A stretch of DNA of 64,000 nt, taken from assembly GCF_022548875.1 (NCBI RefSeq), contig NZ_JAKZEW010000003.1:1-64000 (forward strand). The letters are read 5' to 3'. The notes under the pieces were generated by a model. The model ran no database searches, was not told where the DNA came from, and saw only the letters and a list, made by a program, of their open reading frames with translations. Positions 52,001 through 62,077 of the stretch are shown here, piece by piece. This DNA comes from Glycomyces sp. L485. GTDB lineage: Bacteria > Actinomycetota > Actinomycetes > Mycobacteriales > Micromonosporaceae. The position numbers and the translations under genes were made by a program. Positions within the stretch are counted from its first letter, which is position 1, and every line of letters begins with the position of its first letter.

Positions 52001-52107
52001 TGGTCTCTCCCAATCCGCCAGGATCAGCGCCACCGGAAACCGACTGCGGTCTCGTGCATTGACGACGACGCTTACAACGCTGCTGAACGTTGCGGGATAC
52101 TCCCCAT
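52001..52107 (-). ncRNA. Probable yybP-ykoY manganese riboswitch
   Basis: On the minus strand, 32-140 bases before the terC start, the leader contains GGGGAGTATCCCGC, then GTCGTCAATGCACG, and closes with GGGAGAGACC. These match the conserved purine-rich 5' strand, the internal L1/L3 elements and the 3' closing strand of the yybP-ykoY class. The class binds Mn2+ and switches on exporters, fitting the TerC gene behind it. Borders are approximate and no covariance score was computed. Confidence 0.75.
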
Positions 52108-52239
52108 ATACCAATTCTGGTTCGCCGAGCCCCATTATGCCTGCGGCAATCCGACATGTCACCAGTCGGGTATGTGACTTGACTCTCGACCGCCTGTCGG
52201 AACCTCGTGGTGGTCGGGCACCTGTGCGAGGCTCCGGTC

Positions 52240-52530
52240 GTGGTACTCGAAGTCGCAGAAATCAGCATCGCCCCCGGCCAGGAAGCCGCTTTCGCCGAGG
52301 CGTACCGCGCCGCGAAGGAACTCGTCGCCGTCTCCCCGGGTCTGCGCTCGATGCGCATGACCCAGGGCGTGGAGTCGCCGAGCCGATTCGTACTGCTCAT
52401 CGAATGGGACTCGGTCGAGGCCCACGAGCAGGGCTTCCGCGAGACCGACCGCTTCCCGAAGTGGCGCGAAGCCATCGGCCCGTACTTCGCGAAGCCGCCG
52501 GTCGTCGAGCACTTCAGCGAAGTCCGGTAG
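52240..52530 (+). CDS. Antibiotic biosynthesis monooxygenase (ABM) domain protein
   Basis: About 96 residues, a single ferredoxin-like ABM domain: LEVAEISIAPGQEAAFAEAY, GLRSMRMTQGVESP and FVLLIEWDSVEAHEQGF. GTG 52240 (GAGG eight bases ahead) gives the family length; GTG 52207 would add 11 residues. Such proteins are small heme-independent oxygenases or quality-control enzymes. The substrate is unknown. It stands alone between the terC leader and uvrB. Confidence 0.8.
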   Translation: MVLEVAEISIAPGQEAAFAEAYRAAKELVAVSPGLRSMRMTQGVESPSRFVLLIEWDSVEAHEQGFRETDRFPKWREAIGPYFAKPPVVEHFSEVR

Positions 52531-52649
52531 CGGCTCGGCGCCGTGAATTGGCGACTCGAGATTGATTTCTGTTCGTGACGCCAAGACCGGGTCGGCGTCC
52601 CACAAGAGGTCGATGACCTCAGGACAAAGGTTCTGCCCTGTGGACGACT

Positions 52650-54707
52650 TCAGGCGCCCGCCTCGTCCATCTGGCGCAGCTCGCGTTTGAGATCGGCGAT
52701 CTCGTCCCGGTAAGCGGCTGCCAGCTCGAAGCGCAGCTCCCTCGCGGCGGCGAGCATCTGCTCGTTGCGCTCGTCGATCTGCTGAACGATCTCCGAGCGG
52801 ACCTTCGCCACCCCCTGCTCCCGCTTCGACCTCCCGCGCTCGGGCCTGGCCTCCTTGACGAAGTCCTCCGTCTCGGCCGCGGTGTCGTACAGGTCTTCCA
52901 TGATGTCCGCTATGCGCTTGCGCAGCGGCTGCGGGTCGAGCCCGCGCTCGGTGTTGTACGCGATCTGCTTCTCGCGGCGCCGGTCCGTCTCATCCAGGGC
53001 CGCCTTCATCGAATCGGTCAGATTGTCGGCGTACATGAGCACCGTTCCCGACACGTTTCGGGCCGCGCGCCCGATCGTCTGAATCAGCGAGGTCGACGAG
53101 CGGAGGAAGCCCTCCTTGTCGGCGTCCAGAATCGCCACCAGCGACACCTCGGGCAGGTCCAGGCCCTCCCGGAGCAGATTGATGCCCACCAGGACGTCGA
53201 AGTCCCCTCGCCGCAGTTCGCCGAGCAGCTCCACGCGCCGGAGCGTCTCCACCTCCGAGTGCAGGTACTGCACCCGGATGCCGTTGTCCAGGAAGTAGTC
53301 GGTGAGGTCCTCGGCCATCTTCTTCGTCAAGGTCGTCACCAGGACCCGCTCGTTCTTAGAGGCGCGCTCACCGATCTCGTGCATCAGGTCGTCGATCTGG
53401 CCCTTCGTGGGCCGCACCTCCACATGCGGGTCGACCAGGCCGGTCGGGCGGATGACCTGCTCGACGAACTCGCCGTCCGCCTGCCGCAGCTCCCACGGGC
53501 CTGGAGTGGCCGACAGGTAGACCGTCTGGCCGACGCGCTCGCGGAACTCGTCGAAGCGCAGCGGCCGGTTGTCCTGGGCGCTGGGCAGTCTGAAGCCGTG
53601 CTCGACCAGGTTGCGCTTGCGCGAAGCGTCACCCTCGGACATCGCGCCGATCTGCGGGACGGTCTGGTGCGATTCGTCGAGGATCGTCACGAAGTCCGGC
53701 GGGAAATAGTCGAGCAGCGTGTGCGGCGGCGACCCGGCCGGGCGGCCGTCGATGTGCCGCGAGTAGTTCTCGATGCCGTTGCACGTGCCGGTCTGCTTCA
53801 TGTTCTCCAGATCGAAGACCGTGCGCATGCGCAGGCGCTGAGCCTCCAGCAGCTTGCCCTGGGACTCCAGCTCATTCAGGCGCTCCTCGAGCTCTGCCTC
53901 GATGTCGCGGATCGCGCGGGCCATGCGTTCGTCGCCGGTGGCGTAGTGCGATCCGGGGAAGATGAGGACCCGGTCGACCTCCCGGATGGCCTCGCCGGTG
54001 ATCGGGTGCAGGTAGTAGAGCCGGTCGATCTCCTCGCCGAACATCTCGATGCGGATCGCCAGCTCCTCGTAGGCCGGGATGATCTCGATCGTGTCGCCCC
54101 GCACCCGGAAGGTGCCGCGGGTGAACGCGATGTCGTTGCGCGAGTATTGGACGTCGACCAGACGCCGCAGCAGCTTGTCGCGATCCCACTCCTGGCCGAC
54201 GGCGACCTCGGTGGCCTGCTCGAGGTACTCGGCGGGCGTTGCCAGGCCGTAGATCGCCGAGACCGTGGCGACGACCACCACGTCGCGGCGCGTCAGCAGC
54301 GAATAGGTGGCGCGGTGGCGCAGCCGCTCGACCTCCTCATTGATCGAGGCGTCCTTCTCGATGTACGTGTCCGTCTGCGCCACATACGCTTCGGGCTGGT
54401 AGTAGTCGTAATACGAGACGTAGTACTCGACGGCGTTGTTCGGCAGCAGCTCGCGGAACTCCTTGGCCAGCTGCGCCGCCAGGGTCTTGTTGTGCGCCAT
54501 GACCAGCGCCGGCCGCTGGAGCTTCTCGATCAGCCACGCGGATGTGGCGGACTTACCGGTGCCCGTGGCGCCGAGCAGCACCACGTCACGCTCGCCCTGG
54601 TCGATGCGCCCAGCCAGTTCCGCGATCGCCGTCGGCTGGTCGCCGGCCGGCTCGTACTCGCTGACGACTTCAAAGCGCCCGTCGGCGCGGGGAATATCGA
54701 ATGCCAC
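52650..54707 (-). CDS. uvrB: Excinuclease ABC subunit B
   Basis: 685 residues from a GTG. Walker A GATGTGKS at 46-53, the beta-hairpin [20 protein letters not shown], helicase motif [14 protein letters not shown], and [16 protein letters not shown] near 540-555 are all present. The C-terminal UVR motif ([20 protein letters not shown]) contacts UvrC. It verifies damage in nucleotide excision repair. uvrB near rpsA, coaE and polA is the usual actinobacterial order. Confidence 0.97.
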   Translation of the reverse strand: MAFDIPRADGRFEVVSEYEPAGDQPTAIAELAGRIDQGERDVVLLGATGTGKSATSAWLIEKLQRPALVMAHNKTLAAQLAKEFRELLPNNAVEYYVSYYDYYQPEAYVAQTDTYIEKDASINEEVERLRHRATYSLLTRRDVVVVATVSAIYGLATPAEYLEQATEVAVGQEWDRDKLLRRLVDVQYSRNDIAFTRGTFRVRGDTIEIIPAYEELAIRIEMFGEEIDRLYYLHPITGEAIREVDRVLIFPGSHYATGDERMARAIRDIEAELEERLNELESQGKLLEAQRLRMRTVFDLENMKQTGTCNGIENYSRHIDGRPAGSPPHTLLDYFPPDFVTILDESHQTVPQIGAMSEGDASRKRNLVEHGFRLPSAQDNRPLRFDEFRERVGQTVYLSATPGPWELRQADGEFVEQVIRPTGLVDPHVEVRPTKGQIDDLMHEIGERASKNERVLVTTLTKKMAEDLTDYFLDNGIRVQYLHSEVETLRRVELLGELRRGDFDVLVGINLLREGLDLPEVSLVAILDADKEGFLRSSTSLIQTIGRAARNVSGTVLMYADNLTDSMKAALDETDRRREKQIAYNTERGLDPQPLRKRIADIMEDLYDTAAETEDFVKEARPERGRSKREQGVAKVRSEIVQQIDERNEQMLAAARELRFELAAAYRDEIADLKRELRQMDEAGA

Positions 54708-54785
54708 GAGCCAACGGTAGCCCGGGCCACCGACATTGATCCGCCGCGCCGGTGACTTTTCAGGCACTGGCTCGTTGGACCCTCC

Positions 54786-56186
54786 GTGAGCACCACTACT
54801 GCAACGCCTTTGAAATCCGCCCTGCTCTGGTCCCTCGCCGTCATCCTCGCGATCGGCGCCGCCGGATGGTTCGCCGTCTCCTGCGGGTCCGACCGCGCCG
54901 GCGCCGAGCGCCCGGTCACCGATGAAGAGGCCGAGCGGCTGGCCGCGCTGCGCTTTCGCAACCACACCTCGGTTCCGGTGGCCGTGCGGATGAGATTCCA
55001 GGTGGAGGGCGAGGAGGTCACCGTCGACGGCTACCTCGACTGGAAGAACCCGCTGCTGTATGCGCGCACGGCGGGCGCCGACGGCCCCCGCCGCCTGGTC
55101 CAGGCCATCCCCGGCCTGGTGGCGACGCACGACTACGAGAGGGAGTTCGAGGAGGTGAAGGCTCCTGCCTCGGACTGGGTGCCGCGTCAGATGCTCGGCG
55201 GCGGCGCGCTGCCGGCGGAGACGATGTTCGACATCGTGGTCTCCTCGCTGTTCACGTTGACGGCCGAGCGGGACGATGACGCGGCGTTCCTGGCAGAGCA
55301 TGCGACGTGGCGGGAGGACGGCGTCATCGACGGCGTGCCGGTGGACATGTTCCAGGCGCCGATCATGGTCGAGTCGAGCGATCCGGCGGCGGTGAGTCCC
55401 GAGGCGCTGTACTCGCTGGACCGTGACGGGGACATCCGCCGGTTCCAGGTGAACACGGGCGGATCGGAGCTGGCCACGGTCGATTTCCTGCACGATGTCG
55501 ACTTCGACGCCTCGGGGCTGCAACCGGTGGACCTGCTCGGCGGTCCTTCGATCGAACCGAGCGAAGTCGATGCGGATCTGGCCGAGACGATCGCCGAGAC
55601 CCGGTCGGCGAACTGGGCGCGGTCGGCGACGGTCGAGATGTCGGTACCGATCGCGGACGGCCAGGTGGCGAGCGGACACGGATACATCGACTGGCGGACG
55701 ATGACGGCGTACCTGAACATCACCGACACCGATGGTTTTCGGCTGCTGCTGGCCCGACCGGGGGGACTGGCGAGCATCGGCACGGATTCGGCCGAGCTTC
55801 CGCAGCCGCTGCCCGCCGAGGGCTGGGAGGCGCATGCGCTGTCGGACGAGGAGATCTCAGAGCAGTTCGGTCCGGTCGAGAAGTTGACGTATCGACTGTT
55901 GGAGATGAGCGCCGAGCAGGCGGAGGACCCTGAGCGGGTGGCTGAGGAGGCGAGGCTGCTGCGCGTCGAGGAGTCCGGCGGCGAGGCGACGCACGTCGTG
56001 GAGTTCCCGGTGACCGGGGACGCCAACGCGGCGGCGGGCGAGTCGGCGTTCCGGTACCACTTGACCGGGGGACGGCTCGGCGAGGTCGAGATGATGACGT
56101 TCTTCGGGGCGGCGAGCGCGGAATTGGCCTACGAGGACTATCCGATGGTCGCGATCCCGTGGACCATCAGCGACAAGATCGGTTGA
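54786..56186 (+). CDS. Secreted or membrane-anchored protein with two internal repeats
   Basis: 466 residues from a GTG. An N-terminal hydrophobic helix (about 12-32, [19 protein letters not shown]) ends at a Cys (VSCGSD), so it is either a membrane-anchored protein or an atypical lipoprotein. Two similar halves follow, each with an x-GY-x-DW element (VDGYLDWKN near residue 80; HGYIDWRTM near 300) and acidic linkers. This resembles LppX/LprG-like or LolA-like lipid-binding repeats only loosely. No confident family. Divergent from uvrB. Confidence 0.65.
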   Translation: MSTTTATPLKSALLWSLAVILAIGAAGWFAVSCGSDRAGAERPVTDEEAERLAALRFRNHTSVPVAVRMRFQVEGEEVTVDGYLDWKNPLLYARTAGADGPRRLVQAIPGLVATHDYEREFEEVKAPASDWVPRQMLGGGALPAETMFDIVVSSLFTLTAERDDDAAFLAEHATWREDGVIDGVPVDMFQAPIMVESSDPAAVSPEALYSLDRDGDIRRFQVNTGGSELATVDFLHDVDFDASGLQPVDLLGGPSIEPSEVDADLAETIAETRSANWARSATVEMSVPIADGQVASGHGYIDWRTMTAYLNITDTDGFRLLLARPGGLASIGTDSAELPQPLPAEGWEAHALSDEEISEQFGPVEKLTYRLLEMSAEQAEDPERVAEEARLLRVEESGGEATHVVEFPVTGDANAAAGESAFRYHLTGGRLGEVEMMTFFGAASAELAYEDYPMVAIPWTISDKIG

Positions 56187-56196
56187 GGGCATTACC

Positions 56197-56226
56197 GATG
56201 GATCTGGCCGTTCGGCCAGATCCATC
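56197..56226. terminator. Hairpin terminator between convergent genes
   Basis: A perfect 13-bp stem (56197-56209 with 56214-56226) and a 4-nt loop lies between the stops of the repeat protein and coaE. Moderate GC content, little T tract; it probably serves both strands. Confidence 0.75.
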
Positions 56227-56240
56227 ATCCATCACCTCCG

Positions 56241-57431
56241 CTAGCAGACCGGGGGACGCCAGTTCGTGGACTCCGCCCATTTGTTGGCGCGGGGCCAGCC
56301 TTCGCGCAGGAACCACGGTTCCTTGGCTTCGCTGTAGGCCGTGGCCGAATCGACTCTGGCGGCGAGTTCGCCCTTGGCTTGGGCGTAGTCGGCTCTGGCC
56401 TGGGCGTCGGAGCGCAGCCAGTCGCGGAACAGCAGCGCGAAACGCTGGCCGGGGCTGTCGATCGGGCGGAAGTGCAGCTGCGCGAGGTTGCCGGGGTCGG
56501 CGTAGCCGTAGAGGCGCTTCTCCCATTCGGCGACGTCGGGCCGGTCGGGTTTGGGTTCGTCGAAGGCTCTGCGGCCGAAGAATCCGGCTTCGCCCAGTGC
56601 GTCCTCGAGCATGTCCACGGCTCTGAGGGTGACGACCGTGATCTGGATGTCGATGACGTCCTTGGCGGGGAGGCCGGCGACGGCCGAGGAGCCGACGTGG
56701 TCGATGCGCACGGCGCCGGGTCCCATGACGCGCCGCAGGCGCGCCGCGAGGTGTTCGAAGCGCCGGGGCCAGGCCGAGTCGGATTCGACGAACTGGAGTT
56801 TCTCAGGCCGCTGTTCCTTGCGACCGAGACGGACGTTCTCGGCGAATGGGACGATGCGTTCGTCCCACAGCATCATGACGCGGCGCTCGATCTCGGTGAT
56901 GCCGTCGCGGTTGTGGAGCACGACGTCGCAGGCTTCGCGCCGTTCGGCGTCGCTGGCTTGGGCGTCGATGCGCCGGGCGGCGTCTTCGCGGTCCATGCCG
57001 CGTTCTACGAGCCGTTCGAGCCGGAGCTGTCGCGGCGCTTCCACGTCGATGGCGAGGTGGAAACTCGGTGCTTGGCCGGTCTCGGCCAGCAGAGGGATGT
57101 CTTGGACGACGATCGCGTCGTCACTTTGGGCGGCGGTGAGCTCTCGGGCTCTTCGGCGGACTCGCGGGTGGATGATCGCTTCGAGTTCGGCGCGGGCGTG
57201 CGCGTCGTCGAAGACGAGCTTGGCGAGTCGGGCACGGTCGAGGGCGCCTTCGGCGTCGAGGATCTCCGCGCCGAAACGGGAGACCACGGCTGCGAGGCCG
57301 TCGGTGTCGGGTGCGACCACTTCCCTGGCGAGGGCGTCTGCGTCGATGACGTATGCGCCCAGCTGCGCCAGCTTTGCCGCGACCGTGCTCTTACCGGCTC
57401 CGATGCCACCGGTCAATGCGACTTTTAGCAC
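56241..57431 (-). CDS. coaE: Dephospho-CoA kinase fused to a GrpB domain
   Basis: 396 residues from a GTG. Residues about 1-200 are CoaE: P-loop LTGGIGAGKSTVAAKLAQLG, DADALAREVV, and HPRVRRRARE. Residues about 210-390 are a GrpB/UPF0157 domain of nucleotidyltransferase fold (IDHVGSSAVAGLPAKDVIDIQI). The fusion is standard in actinobacteria (M. tuberculosis CoaE). It performs the last step of CoA synthesis. A terminator hairpin lies immediately before its start, so it probably depends on read-through or its own promoter. No Shine-Dalgarno is visible. Confidence 0.95.
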   Translation of the reverse strand: MLKVALTGGIGAGKSTVAAKLAQLGAYVIDADALAREVVAPDTDGLAAVVSRFGAEILDAEGALDRARLAKLVFDDAHARAELEAIIHPRVRRRARELTAAQSDDAIVVQDIPLLAETGQAPSFHLAIDVEAPRQLRLERLVERGMDREDAARRIDAQASDAERREACDVVLHNRDGITEIERRVMMLWDERIVPFAENVRLGRKEQRPEKLQFVESDSAWPRRFEHLAARLRRVMGPGAVRIDHVGSSAVAGLPAKDVIDIQITVVTLRAVDMLEDALGEAGFFGRRAFDEPKPDRPDVAEWEKRLYGYADPGNLAQLHFRPIDSPGQRFALLFRDWLRSDAQARADYAQAKGELAARVDSATAYSEAKEPWFLREGWPRANKWAESTNWRPPVC

Positions 57432-57433
57432 AT

Positions 57434-57478
57434 GTAAAACACTACCCGCCCCAGGCGAACAACCTGGGACGGGTAGTG
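57434..57478 (-). terminator. Intrinsic terminator after rpsA
   Basis: On the minus strand a 16-bp stem with one mismatch (57463-57478 with 57440-57455, 7-nt loop) is followed by TTTTA. It lies 22 bases after the rpsA stop and 9 bases before the coaE GTG. Confidence 0.8.
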
Positions 57479-57499
57479 GTCTGTCAGCTTAAGGAGTGA

Positions 57500-58996
57500 C
57501 TAGCTTCCGGCGAGCTTCTCGCGCAGTGCGGCGAGGGCCTCGTCGGTGGCCAGCGTTCCCGAAGGCTCGGCCGGGGCCGCCTTCTTCTCGGCGGGCTGCT
57601 TCTTCGCGCCCTTCTCGGCCTTCGGCGCTTCGCCCTCGGCGGGCTTGGCCGGCGGCTCGGAGATGGTGCGCTCGGAGATCTGCTTGCCGTGCTCCTCCCA
57701 GCGGGTGCGGGCCTCGGCGTACTGGCGCTCCCACTCTTCGCGGGCCTCGTCGTAGCCTTCCATCCACTCGCCGGTCTCCGAGTCGAAGCCCTCCGGGTAG
57801 ATGTAGTTGCCCTGGTCGTCGTACTGCGCGGCCATGCCGTACAGCGTCGGGTCGAACTGCTCCTCGTTCTCGACGAAGGCCTCGTTGGCCTGCTTGAGAG
57901 AGAGGGAGATCCGGCGACGGTCCAGGTCGATGTCGATGACCTTGACCATGGCGTCGGAGCCGACCTTGACGACCTGCTCGGGAACCTCCACGTGGCGCTC
58001 GGCCAGTTCGGAGATGTGGACCAGGCCCTCGATGCCGTCTTCGACGCGGACGAACGCGCCGAACGGGACGAGCTTGGTGACCTTGCCCGGCACGATCTGG
58101 CCGATCGCGTGGGTGCGGGCGAACTGGCGCCACGGGTCTTCCTGGGTGGCCTTCAGCGACAGGGAGACGCGCTCGCGCTCCAGGTCGACCTCGAGCACCT
58201 CGACCTCGACCGGCTGGCCGACTTCGACGACCTCGCTCGGGTGGTCGATGTGCTTCCAGGACAGCTCGGAGACGTGGACCAGGCCGTCGACTCCGCCGAG
58301 GTCGACGAAGGCGCCGAAGTTGACGATCGAGGAGACCGTGCCCTTGCGGACCTGGCCCTTGGCGAGCTGGTGCAGGAACTCGGTGCGGACCTCGGACTGG
58401 GTCTGCTCCAGCCAGGCGCGCCTCGACAGGACCACGTTGTTGCGGTTCTTGTCGAGCTCGATGATCTTGGCTTCGAGCTCGCGGCCGACGTACGGCTGGA
58501 GGTCGCGCACGCGGCGCATCTCCACCAGCGAGGCCGGCAGGAAGCCGCGGAGGCCGATGTCGAGGATGAGACCGCCCTTGACCACTTCGATGACCGAGCC
58601 GCGGACGACGCCGTCCTCGTCCTTGATCTTCTCGATCGTGCCCCAGGCGCGCTCGTACTGGGCGCGCTTCTTGGACAGGATCAGGCGGCCTTCCTTGTCC
58701 TCCTTCTGGAGGACGAGGGCCTCGACGTGATCGCCCACAGTGACGACGTCTTCAGGGTCCACGTCGTGTTTGATCGACAGCTCGCGCGAGGGGATGACGC
58801 CCTCGGTCTTGTAGCCGATGTCGAGCAGGACTTCGTCCCGGTCGACCTTGACGACGGTACCTTCGACGATATCGCCGTCATTGAAGTATTTGATGGTCGC
58901 GTCGATCGCGGCGAGGAGATCCTCGTCCGAGGCGAATTCGTCGACCGTGGTGCTGTTCTCAGCGTTGCTCGAGGTGGCCTCGATGCTGCTCGTCAT
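57500..58996 (-). CDS. rpsA: Ribosomal protein S1
   Basis: 498 residues from the ATG MTSSIEA, chosen to match the actinobacterial N-terminus. Four S1 domains can be seen at about 35-105, 120-190, 210-280 and 293-365 (for example GDIVEGTVVKVDRDEVLLDI and GQVRKGTVSSIVNFGAFVDL). A long acidic then Lys/Ala-rich tail follows. Four domains instead of the six of E. coli are usual in this phylum. It binds mRNA and the 30S subunit. Confidence 0.96.
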   Translation of the reverse strand: MTSSIEATSSNAENSTTVDEFASDEDLLAAIDATIKYFNDGDIVEGTVVKVDRDEVLLDIGYKTEGVIPSRELSIKHDVDPEDVVTVGDHVEALVLQKEDKEGRLILSKKRAQYERAWGTIEKIKDEDGVVRGSVIEVVKGGLILDIGLRGFLPASLVEMRRVRDLQPYVGRELEAKIIELDKNRNNVVLSRRAWLEQTQSEVRTEFLHQLAKGQVRKGTVSSIVNFGAFVDLGGVDGLVHVSELSWKHIDHPSEVVEVGQPVEVEVLEVDLERERVSLSLKATQEDPWRQFARTHAIGQIVPGKVTKLVPFGAFVRVEDGIEGLVHISELAERHVEVPEQVVKVGSDAMVKVIDIDLDRRRISLSLKQANEAFVENEEQFDPTLYGMAAQYDDQGNYIYPEGFDSETGEWMEGYDEAREEWERQYAEARTRWEEHGKQISERTISEPPAKPAEGEAPKAEKGAKKQPAEKKAAPAEPSGTLATDEALAALREKLAGS

Positions 58997-59245
58997 GTGG
59001 GCTGGTGCTCCGGATACGTTCAGATTCGTCAACTCGCGCTCGCGCCGTCCCGATTTACGGCTCCGCTGGCGTCGCCGTGAGGCGCGAGACGCGAATGCTC
59101 GCAGTTGCATTTGCCCGGCCGTCTTGCCGTCACCGGCTCGTGTCCTGCTCCCTTCTGAGGACACAGACATGCCTAGGCCATCCCAGGTTACCGTGTGCGA
59201 TAACCCCGCGCCAGCCCGGGCCGGTTCCGGTGTCCGCAGACACCG

Positions 59246-61948
59246 CTAATGGGCGGCCGCCTCCCATGAGTCGCCGAAGCCGGCCGAGACGGTGAGCGGT
59301 ACGGCCAGCTCGGCTGCGCTGGACATCTGCTCGCTCACAAGCTTCTCCAGACGCTGCGCCTCCCCGGGGGCGACCTCGCAGACCAGCTCGTCGTGAACCT
59401 GGAGAAGGACCCGCGAGTCGAGCTTCTGCGCACGCAGTTCGCGGTCGACGTCGAGCATCGCGGTCTTCATGATGTCGGCGGCGCTGCCCTGGATCGGGGC
59501 GTTGAGCGCGGCTCGCTCGGCCATCTCGCGGCGCTGGCGGTTGTCGCTGGTCAGATCCGGGAAGTAGCGGCGCCGGCCCATGATCGTCTCGGTGTAGCCG
59601 GTCTTTCGGGCCTCCTCGACTACGGTGTGCAGGTAGTCGCGGACCTTCCCGAAGCGGTCGAAGTAATCGTTTGCCAGCTGCTGGGCCTCTTCCGTGGAGA
59701 TCCCCAGCTGCTGGCTGAGTCCGTACGTGGACAGGCCGTACGCGAGGCCGTAGGACATGGCCTTGGTCTTGCGGCGGTGCTCGGCGGTGACCTCGGCCGG
59801 CTCGACGCCGAAGACCTTCGCGGCGACGGCCCGGTGGATGTCCTCCCCCGACCTGAAGGCGTCGATGAGTCCCTCGTCGCCGGTCAGGCTCGCCATGATG
59901 CGCATCTCGATCTGGCTGTAGTCCATCGTCATCAGCGACTCGTAGCCTTCACCGACGACGAATCCGGCGCGGATGTCGCGTCCGGCCTCCGAGCGCACCG
60001 GGATGTTCTGCAGGTTCGGGTCGGACGACGAGAGGCGGCCGGTGGCGGCGACGGTCTGGTGGAAGGTGGTGTGGATGCGCCCGTCGGTCTGGATCGTGGC
60101 CCTGAGGCTCGCGACGATCTGCTTGAGCTTCTCGACGTCGCGGTAGCGCAGCAGCTGCTCCAGCAGCGGATGCCGCGTCTTGGTGTACAGCTGCCCGAGC
60201 GCCTCGGCGTTGGTGGTGTAGCCGGTCTTGGTGCGCTTGGTCTTGGGCATCTTCAGCTCGTCGAACAGGATCTCCTGGAGCTGCTTGGGCGAGCCCATGT
60301 TGAACTGGCGGCCGACGATCGCGTGGGCCTGGTCGGTGGCCTCCTTCGCCTTGCCCGCGAAGCTCGCCTCGATATCGGCGAAGTGGCCTTCGTCGGCACC
60401 GATACCGGTGATCTCCATGCGCGCCAGGACGCCGGTGAGCGGGTACTCCATCTCTTCGGCGAGCCGCGCCTGCCGACGCTCGGCGAGCCGCTCGGTCTCG
60501 GCCGCGGCGAGCTCGCCGATGACGCCGGCGGCGGCGCAGTCGGCTTCGAAGCGGGAGTCGTCGTCGGCCATCACCGCATCGAGCCCGACAAGAGTGCCCT
60601 GATTCGTCTGCTGCGCGGTGGTCTCGATCTCCCGGCCGAGGTACTGCATGGCCAGATCGCCGAGGGCGTAGTTGCGCTGCTCGGGCTTGAGGAGGTAGGC
60701 GCCGATGACGGTGTCGGCCTTCAGGCCGGCCGGCCGGGGCCATCCGGCGGCGTCGGCGCCCCAGGTGAAGCCCTTGACGTCGTGGACGATCTTGCCGTGC
60801 CGTTCGGTTGACAGCCACCGGGCCCAGGCCCGGTCGTCCTCGGCGTCGAGCTGCGAGGGGTCGAACCAGAGCGCTTCGCCGCCCTCGGCCAGCGCGATCG
60901 AGTCGAACGAGCCGGCGCCCGATTCGAAGGTGCCGGTGTAGGCGATCGCGACGTCGCCGCTGCGCTGGTCGAGCCAGGCGGCCATGCCGCCGGGTTCGAG
61001 TTTGGCGGCGTGGATGTCATCGGCCTCGGTCTCCTTGGGCGGCGGGGCTTCGCCGACGGACTTGTCGCCGAGGCCGGCGTTGATGCGTTCGCCGAGGGTG
61101 CGGAATTGGAGGGCGTCGAACAGCTGATTGGTCTCCTCGACCGACCAGCCCTTCCAGGTGAGGTCGTCGATGCCCTCGGGCAGGTCGAGATCGCGGACGA
61201 GTCCGTTGAGGCGGTGGTTGCGGAGGACGTCGTCGAGGTGGTCGCGCAGGCTCTGTCCGGCTTTGCCGCCGATCTCGTCGATCTTCCCGACCAGGGCGTC
61301 GAGGGAGCCGTACTTGGAGATCCACTTCGCGGCGGTCTTGGGGCCGACGCCGGGGACTCCGGGGAGGTTGTCGGACTTCTCCCCCACCAGGGCGGCGAGG
61401 TCGCGGTAGCGGTCGGGAGTGACGGCGTATTTGTCCTCGACGAAGTCGGGGGTGTAACGGGCGAGATCGGTGACGCCCTTGACTGGGTAGAGCAGGGTGA
61501 CGGCGTCGTTGACGAGTTGGATCACGTCGCGGTCGCCGGAGGAGATGAGGGTGTCCGCTCCGGCCGCTTCGCCCCTGGCCGCGAGGGTGGCGATGATGTC
61601 GTCGGCCTCGTAGTTCTCCTTGGTGAGCCATTTGATGCCGAGGGCTTGGAGGAGTTCTTGGATGATCGGGATCTGGCTCTTGAACTCCGGCGGGGTCACG
61701 GCTCTGCCGGCTTTGTACTCGGCGTATTCCTCGGTGCGGAAGGATTTGCGTGAGATGTCGAAGGCCACGGCTATATGCGTCGGCTTCTCGTCTCTGAGCA
61801 GGTTGATGAGCATGGACGCGAAGCCGTAGACGGCATTGGTCACCTGGCCGTCTTCGGTGGAGAACTTCTCTGCGGGAAGCGCGAAGAAGGCGCGGTAGGC
61901 CATCGAATGGCCGTCGATCAGGAGCAGGCGAGATTGCGAAGCGGTCAC
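59246..61948 (-). CDS. polA: DNA polymerase I
   Basis: 900 residues from a GTG. Residues about 5-290 are the 5'-3' exonuclease (LLLIDGHSMAYRAFFAL, VGEKSDNLPGVPGVGPKTA). The middle domain (about 315-500) has no D-x-E catalytic motif and so lacks proofreading, as in other actinobacteria. Residues about 510-900 are the polymerase, with TGRLSSSDPNLQNIP, MTMDYSQIEMRIMA, the O-helix region RRKTKAMSYGLAYG, and LLQVHDELVCE. Confidence 0.97.
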   Translation of the reverse strand: MTASQSRLLLIDGHSMAYRAFFALPAEKFSTEDGQVTNAVYGFASMLINLLRDEKPTHIAVAFDISRKSFRTEEYAEYKAGRAVTPPEFKSQIPIIQELLQALGIKWLTKENYEADDIIATLAARGEAAGADTLISSGDRDVIQLVNDAVTLLYPVKGVTDLARYTPDFVEDKYAVTPDRYRDLAALVGEKSDNLPGVPGVGPKTAAKWISKYGSLDALVGKIDEIGGKAGQSLRDHLDDVLRNHRLNGLVRDLDLPEGIDDLTWKGWSVEETNQLFDALQFRTLGERINAGLGDKSVGEAPPPKETEADDIHAAKLEPGGMAAWLDQRSGDVAIAYTGTFESGAGSFDSIALAEGGEALWFDPSQLDAEDDRAWARWLSTERHGKIVHDVKGFTWGADAAGWPRPAGLKADTVIGAYLLKPEQRNYALGDLAMQYLGREIETTAQQTNQGTLVGLDAVMADDDSRFEADCAAAGVIGELAAAETERLAERRQARLAEEMEYPLTGVLARMEITGIGADEGHFADIEASFAGKAKEATDQAHAIVGRQFNMGSPKQLQEILFDELKMPKTKRTKTGYTTNAEALGQLYTKTRHPLLEQLLRYRDVEKLKQIVASLRATIQTDGRIHTTFHQTVAATGRLSSSDPNLQNIPVRSEAGRDIRAGFVVGEGYESLMTMDYSQIEMRIMASLTGDEGLIDAFRSGEDIHRAVAAKVFGVEPAEVTAEHRRKTKAMSYGLAYGLSTYGLSQQLGISTEEAQQLANDYFDRFGKVRDYLHTVVEEARKTGYTETIMGRRRYFPDLTSDNRQRREMAERAALNAPIQGSAADIMKTAMLDVDRELRAQKLDSRVLLQVHDELVCEVAPGEAQRLEKLVSEQMSSAAELAVPLTVSAGFGDSWEAAAH

Positions 61949-62024
61949 GCCTCAGAGCCTATCGACCGCCTCCGACAAGCGGGGGCAGGCCCGAAACGGC
62001 ATGTCCGGTGGGTTGCGCGGCGAA

Positions 62025-62062
62025 GCCCGCGAACCGCTCGAAATCCGCGAGGGTTCGCGGGC
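62025..62062. terminator. Hairpin between pdtaR and polA
   Basis: An 11-bp perfect stem (62025-62035 with 62052-62062) with a 16-nt loop lies in the 129-bp gap. No T tract follows on either strand, so termination is uncertain. Confidence 0.35.
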
Positions 62063-62077
62063 CTGGACGTGCGGGAC

